From: Sediminimonas qiaohouensis DSM 21189
Lineage (GTDB): Bacteria; Pseudomonadota; Alphaproteobacteria; Rhodobacterales; Rhodobacteraceae
Reading direction: 5' to 3'
Assembly (NCBI RefSeq): GCF_000423645.1
Contig: NZ_AUIJ01000013.1
Location: 38,998 to 102,997, forward strand
DNA: 64,000 nucleotides
This document shows positions 60,067-64,000 of this stretch, piece by piece (position 1 is the stretch's first letter; each line of letters opens with the position of its first letter). Under the pieces are notes generated by a model, which had not been told where the DNA came from, ran no database searches, and saw only the letters and a list, made by a program, of their open reading frames with translations. Position numbers and translations under genes: made by a program.

Positions 60067-60537
60067 ATGATCCGATTCACCGTAAATGGTGCGCAGGTCG
60101 AGACAGATCTGGAGCCCGAGACGCCGCTCTTGTGGGTTCTGCGCGATACGCTGAAGCTGACCGGCACGAAATATGGCTGCGGGATCGCGCAATGCGGGGC
60201 CTGCACGGTGCATCTGGACGGGATCGCCATGCGGTCGTGCCAGATGCAGATCGGGGATCTTGAAGGCGCCGAGGTGGCTACGATCGAGGCGCAAGGCACG
60301 CCCGAGGCCCCGGGCCCGGTGCAGCGCGCCTGGATCGAACACCAGGTGGCACAATGCGGCTATTGCCAGTCGGGGCAGATCATGGCGGCGGCGGCCCTGC
60401 TGGCCGAGGTGCCGGACCCCGATGATGCGCAGATCGACGACGCCCTGTCGGGGAACCTGTGCCGCTGCGGCACCTATCCGCGCATCCGTGCGGCGGTGCA
60501 TCGCGCGGCCGAGCTGATGCGGGAGGACACCCAATGA
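60067..60537 (+). CDS. Isoquinoline 1-oxidoreductase-type [2Fe-2S] subunit
   Basis: A 156-residue small subunit of a molybdenum hydroxylase. The first [2Fe-2S] cluster is ligated by [16 protein letters not shown] (residues about 40-55) plus a later Cys in RSCQMQ, the second by [14 protein letters not shown] near 99 and [11 protein letters not shown] near 133. It passes electrons from the molybdenum site to an acceptor. The ATG at 60067 is chosen. It overlaps the large subunit by ATGA. Confidence 0.92.
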   Translation: MIRFTVNGAQVETDLEPETPLLWVLRDTLKLTGTKYGCGIAQCGACTVHLDGIAMRSCQMQIGDLEGAEVATIEAQGTPEAPGPVQRAWIEHQVAQCGYCQSGQIMAAAALLAEVPDPDDAQIDDALSGNLCRCGTYPRIRAAVHRAAELMREDTQ

Positions 60538-62783
60538 GCCGCGCGGGCAAGATCGCGCGCCGCACGTTCCTGTTTGGCACGGTGGCCATCGCGGGGGGGG
60601 TGGCACTTGGCTACTACGTGGTGCAGCACCCGCATGACAACCCGCTCAAGCCGGGGCTGGACCCGGGCGAGGCGGCGCTGAACCCTTATGTCCTGATCGA
60701 CGCGGACGGCGTGACCATCATCACCCCGCGCACCGATATGGGGCAGGGGGCGCATTCGGTTCTGGCCGCGATGGTGGCCGAGGAGTTGGACCTGGCGTGG
60801 TCCGATATCCGGGTCTGGGACGGGCCGCCGGGCGCGGCCTATTACAACGCCAAGGTCGCGGCCGAGGCGCTTCCGTTCTCGGCGACCGATGACGGGTTCG
60901 TGGCGCGCAACGCGCGGGCGTTCGGCGGGCGGGTGGCCAAGGTTCTGGGTCTGCAAATCACCGGCGGATCGACCACCGTTCCCGATGGGTTCGACCGGAT
61001 GCGCATGGCGGGCGCGGCGGCGCGGCAGATGCTGATCGGCGCGGCGGAGGCAGAGACGGGCATCTCGCAGGCCGACTTGACCACGCGCGACGGCCATGTC
61101 GTGACGCCGGACGGCGAGGCGATTGCCTATGCCGACCTGGCCGTGCAGGCGGCAAAGATCGCGCCGCCGGACGAGGTGGCGCTGAAATCGCCCGACGACT
61201 GGCGCTACCTGGGCCAACCGATGGAGCGGCTGGATATCGTTGCCAAGTCCACCGGCACGCAGGGCTATGGCATCGATATCGATCTGCCGGACATGCTATA
61301 TGCCACGGTGCGCACCAACCCGCGCCGGGGCGGCGTGGTGCGCGGCTATGACGCCAGCAAGGCCGAGGGCATGCCGGGCGTGCAACGTGTCGTACCCGTC
61401 ACCGGCGGCGCCGGGGTGATCGCCGATAGCACCTGGCGCGCGATGCGCGCGGCACAGGAAATCAGCTTTGACTGGGGCGAGGCGCCTTATCCGGCGGATA
61501 CCGCGCAGATGTGGGCGCAGCTTGAGGCGTCGTTCACCGAGGCGTTGCAGGATTCGCGGTTCCGCGACGATGGCGACGTCGATGCGGCGCTGGAACAGGC
61601 CGGCGGCGAGGTGCTCGAGGCGCAATACCGCGTGCCGCACCTGGCGCATGCGCCGCTTGAGCCGATGAACGCCACGGCGCAGCTCAAGGATGGGCGGCTG
61701 GATATCTGGGCCTCGACGCAGATCCCGATGTACGTGGTGGCCACGGCGACGCGCCTGACCGGGCTGAAGGCTGAGGATATCCATCTGCACAACCAATACG
61801 CGGGCGGCAGTTTCGGCAGGCGGCTGGAGGATGACTTCATCGCCGAGGCGATCGAGCTGGCCATGGTCGCCGAGGGCCGCCCGATCAAGATGACATGGAC
61901 TCGCGAAGAGGACATGAGCCACGATTTCCCGCGCCCCATGGCGGTGTCGCGCGCGCGCGGCGCGGTGGCGGATGGCAAGGTGGCGGCGTTCGACCTGTCG
62001 CTGGCGACACCGTCGGTCGCGCAATCGCAGGGCGGGCGCTTGAACCAGCCGATGCCGGGCCCCGACGTGGCGATCGTGGCCGGGGCGTGGGATCAGCCGT
62101 TTGCGATTCCCGACTACCGGGTGACGGGCTACCGGGCGCAGCCGATGGTACCGGTCAGCTCATGGCGGTCGGTGGGCGCGTCGGGCAACGGGTTCCTGCA
62201 CGATTGTTTCCTTGATGAGTTGATCCACGCTGCGGGGGCCGATCCGTTGCAGGAACGGCTGCGCCTTTGCGACGATCCGCTATCGCGCGGGGTGTTGGAG
62301 GCAGTGGGCGAAATGTCGGGCTGGTCCGGGCCGGACATGGGCGACGGGCGGGCGCGCGGCGTGGCCTTTACCCTGTCTTTCGGGGTGCCGGCGGCCGAGG
62401 TCGTGGAAGTGAGCCAAACCAACGCGGGACTGCGCATCGACAAGGTGTTCGTCGCCGTTGAGGTGGGCCGGGTTCTGGACCCGGTGAATTTCGACAACCA
62501 GGTCAAGGGCGGCGTCATCTGGGGCTTGGGCCACGCGATGAACTGTGAATTGACCTACAAGGACGGCATGACCGAGCAGCGCAATTTCGACAGCTACCAG
62601 GGCATGCGCCTTTACCAGGCGCCGAGCATCGAGGTGCGCGCATTGGAGAACGGCGAGACCATTCGCGGGATTGGCGAGCCGGCCGTGCCGCCCGCCGCGC
62701 CGGCCTTGGCCAACGCGATATTCGCCGCCACCGGGCAGCGCATCCGCGAGTTGCCGTTGAACCGCCACGTGAGCTTTGCATGA
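60534..62783 (+). CDS. Molybdopterin-binding large subunit of an isoquinoline 1-oxidoreductase-type hydroxylase
   Basis: A 749-residue molybdenum subunit of the xanthine dehydrogenase family, IorB type. The N-terminus [13 protein letters not shown] ([16 protein letters not shown]) is a twin-arginine signal, so the complex acts in the periplasm or at the membrane. Motifs: [20 protein letters not shown] near 63, [16 protein letters not shown] near 374, [14 protein letters not shown] near 422, [14 protein letters not shown] near 545 and the catalytic Glu in [20 protein letters not shown] near 717. Such enzymes hydroxylate N-heterocycles or oxidise aldehydes; the substrate is unknown. It overlaps the next gene by ATGA. 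Confidence 0.92.
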   Translation: MSRAGKIARRTFLFGTVAIAGGVALGYYVVQHPHDNPLKPGLDPGEAALNPYVLIDADGVTIITPRTDMGQGAHSVLAAMVAEELDLAWSDIRVWDGPPGAAYYNAKVAAEALPFSATDDGFVARNARAFGGRVAKVLGLQITGGSTTVPDGFDRMRMAGAAARQMLIGAAEAETGISQADLTTRDGHVVTPDGEAIAYADLAVQAAKIAPPDEVALKSPDDWRYLGQPMERLDIVAKSTGTQGYGIDIDLPDMLYATVRTNPRRGGVVRGYDASKAEGMPGVQRVVPVTGGAGVIADSTWRAMRAAQEISFDWGEAPYPADTAQMWAQLEASFTEALQDSRFRDDGDVDAALEQAGGEVLEAQYRVPHLAHAPLEPMNATAQLKDGRLDIWASTQIPMYVVATATRLTGLKAEDIHLHNQYAGGSFGRRLEDDFIAEAIELAMVAEGRPIKMTWTREEDMSHDFPRPMAVSRARGAVADGKVAAFDLSLATPSVAQSQGGRLNQPMPGPDVAIVAGAWDQPFAIPDYRVTGYRAQPMVPVSSWRSVGASGNGFLHDCFLDELIHAAGADPLQERLRLCDDPLSRGVLEAVGEMSGWSGPDMGDGRARGVAFTLSFGVPAAEVVEVSQTNAGLRIDKVFVAVEVGRVLDPVNFDNQVKGGVIWGLGHAMNCELTYKDGMTEQRNFDSYQGMRLYQAPSIEVRALENGETIRGIGEPAVPPAAPALANAIFAATGQRIRELPLNRHVSFA

Positions 62784-63148
62784 GCGAGGGGCGGGACGGC
62801 GAGGCGCCGCGCCTGCGGCTGCGGGTGGTGTTCGGGCCGGGGGCGATGTTGGGCCCGGGCAAGGCCGACCTGCTGGCGTTGATCGACGAGACGGGATCGA
62901 TCTCGGCGGCGGGCCGGCGGATGCGGATGAGCTACAAGCGGGCCTGGACGCTGGTTGAGACGCTGAACACGCTGTTCGCGGCGCCACTGGTTAGCAGCAG
63001 CCGGGGTGGCGAGGGCGGCGGCGGCGCGCGCCTGACCGACATGGGCCGCGAGGTTCTGGCGCGGTACCGGGCGTTGGAGCGGCACGCGGCAGAGGCCGGC
63101 GCGCCGGAGATCGACGCGCTGGAGGCCCTGCGCCGCCCGGATGGGTGA
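62780..63148 (+). CDS. ModE-like winged-helix regulator without molybdate domain
   Basis: A 122-residue protein similar to the N-terminal DNA-binding domain of ModE: LLALIDETGSISAAGRRMRM and SYKRAWTLVETLN form the winged helix, and ARLTDMGREVLARYR the dimer helix. The C-terminal Mop domains that bind molybdate in ModE are missing. It is co-translated with the molybdenum hydroxylase and probably tunes it to molybdenum or another signal; ligand sensing is unclear. Confidence 0.87.
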   Translation: MSEGRDGEAPRLRLRVVFGPGAMLGPGKADLLALIDETGSISAAGRRMRMSYKRAWTLVETLNTLFAAPLVSSSRGGEGGGGARLTDMGREVLARYRALERHAAEAGAPEIDALEALRRPDG

Positions 63149-63206
63149 TTCGAAGGTTAACGGGCTGATTTTGCAGGGGTCGGCACGTCTGTATCCCGGC
63201 GGTCCC

Positions 63207-63226
63207 ACGTCGGTATCGCGTCGGTA
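63207..63226 (+). repeat. 20-bp repeat ACGTCGGTATCGCGTCGGTA, copy 2
   Basis: Exact copy of 18594-18613. A degraded unit ACGTCTGTATC precedes it at 63185. The remaining part of 63149-63661 holds no gene I can support. Confidence 0.8.
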
Positions 63227-63661
63227 TGGGCGCCGAACAGGGGGCGGGTTAATGCGCCGCCCGCCACGCAACACCCCAAGATGTAGGCGGGGATGAATCG
63301 CGGGGGCACGGCCCTGCGCCCCGCCCGAGCGAGCCGGGGCCAGGTGCGCGCGCCGCGACGAGAGGGGGCGGTCGCGATGGGGAAAAGCGGAAGGTCGCCG
63401 CGCTATGAGCGAAGGAGTGGCGTGCGGGACAAAGGAGGCGTTCGCCTCCGCATCGGCAATGACCGCTCCCAGCCCGGAGCGGACCCATAGTCCTTGGCTC
63501 AAATTTGCGATAGCTGCCCTTCGCCGCACGGGTTGCGAACTGGTAAGATGCGGACAAAGCCGACATTTCCGACTTTTAAATCCGTCGAATTGGCGATGCT
63601 CGCACAGACGGATAGACTCGCTGATCTGGCTTCATCTGAGTGAGGATCAGAAGCCTAGATT

Positions 63662-64000
63662 GACTCTGTTGCACAAATTGGTTGAAGGCCAGACGCCCCC
63701 TTTCCCCAGACAGACTCATCCTACGGGCTCAGTTATGGGTATGCCGAGCGCGGTATAGCCGTTCATGACGAGGATGCGGACTTGGACTTCCGCAACCTGA
63801 CGATCGAAGTCCCGCGCCATGAGGCGCTGGCCCAGCATTTTCACGCAGTGCATTTTGGTCTCGACGCGGCTTCGGCGGTGGTATCCACTCCAGTTTCGCC
63901 AGATCGCGCGGCCGAGGTATTTCGAAGCTCGCAGGGCCTCGTTTCTGGCCATTGCACCCGCGGTGACGGTCTTCCACGGCTTGGCGTTTTTGCGAGGCGG
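63662..64000 (-). mobile_element. IS5-family insertion sequence, left part only in window
   Basis: The element appears to begin with an end sequence GACTCTGTTGCACAAAT at 63662, resembling IS5-group terminal repeats, and continues beyond the window. It carries the 3' part of its transposase. Target duplication cannot be judged with one end visible. Confidence 0.7.
63716..64000 (-). CDS. IS5-family transposase, partial (C-terminal 94 residues)
   Basis: The frame is open to the window end, starting PPRKNAKPWKTVTAGAMARN on the visible side. RRSRVETKMHCVKMLGQRLM is the C-terminal DDE region of IS5-type transposases, with the catalytic Glu in RVETKM. It ends NGYTALGIPITEPVG. Whether the element is intact upstream is not visible. 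Confidence 0.85.
   Translation of the reverse strand, partial: PPRKNAKPWKTVTAGAMARNEALRASKYLGRAIWRNWSGYHRRSRVETKMHCVKMLGQRLMARDFDRQVAEVQVRILVMNGYTALGIPITEPVG

Noticed and set aside
63716..63977. Two overlapping short minus-strand ORFs near the window end as separate genes
   Set aside because: One frame is the IS5 transposase C-terminus, open to the window edge; the other (63729-63977) is its shadow in another frame.
1..64000. CRISPR arrays, prophage, toxin-antitoxin or defence islands
   Set aside because: No regularly spaced repeats, phage structural genes, restriction enzymes or paired small toxin genes were recognised anywhere in the window.

Overview
The window looks like a chromosomal segment of a high-GC alphaproteobacterium of the Rhodobacteraceae (Roseobacter-type). 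The signs are polyhydroxybutyrate genes, an Ntr-type phosphotransferase system enzyme I beside aspartate kinase, gatC-gatA, a pstSCAB-phoU-phoB operon with long permeases, DUF1127, DUF2927, DUF1178 and DUF2007 proteins, and the dispersed repeat CTTCATCTTGCCC..ATACTCCCG found around this family. The organism is inferred from gene content only. Most of the window is core genome. The accessory parts are IS remnants near 24.7-25.1, 38.3-38.6 and 63.7-64.0 kb and two small catabolic modules.

Layout: 0-4.8 kb, a TPR protein, ispE and a polyprenyl diphosphate synthase (isoprenoid and quinone supply), then a DUF2007 protein, a TrmN6-like methyltransferase and a DUF465 coiled-coil protein. 4.8-13 kb (mostly minus strand), a ring-cleaving dioxygenase of the VOC family, phaB and phaA (PHB synthesis), an EAL phosphodiesterase, the ribosome-rescue factor arfB, a possible 18-codon gene with an extreme Shine-Dalgarno, a YhhQ transporter, mepA and a UMF1-type transporter. 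13-24.5 kb, a response regulator and hybrid sensor kinase divergent from a transport-and-activation cassette: acyl-CoA synthetase, livG, livH, a small membrane protein, livM, binding protein, livF and a PaaK-like ligase. Together these probably import and CoA-activate a carboxylic acid under two-component control.

25-38 kb is a housekeeping block: VIT1-type transporter, rpmG, rnpB, an AmpD-like amidase, a lipoprotein, gatA-gatC, UPF0173 hydrolase, tadA, an RluB-type synthase, DUF2927, nitroreductase, hsp20, dtd, dinB, N-formylglutamate amidohydrolase, tRNA-Val and rpmJ. It is bracketed by two inverted, nearly identical 340-bp remnants of an IS110-type element. 38.8-50.2 kb holds a Bax-inhibitor-1 protein, DUF1127 divergent from a LysR regulator, a quinone oxidoreductase, an XRE regulator, hisN-like, 8-oxoguanine deaminase, ptsP, lysC, an SDR, DUF1178 and a Nudix protein.

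50.7-56.9 kb is the phosphate operon pstS-pstC-pstA-pstB-phoU-phoB, preceded by three 11-bp Pho-box repeats and with no phoR beside it. 57-63 kb holds a TetR / CoA-ligase / enoyl-CoA hydratase operon divergent from a two-subunit molybdenum hydroxylase (isoquinoline 1-oxidoreductase type) that is translationally coupled to a ModE-like DNA-binding protein. The window ends inside an IS5-family transposase.

I found no CRISPR array, prophage or obvious new multi-gene defence system. The less ordinary items are the small locus at 9.64-9.81 kb, the inverted IS110 pair, the PaaK-like ligase without the usual phosphate loop, a leaderless-looking dinB promoter, matching palindromes before phaA and phaB, and an exact 20-bp repeat shared by 18.6 and 63.2 kb.
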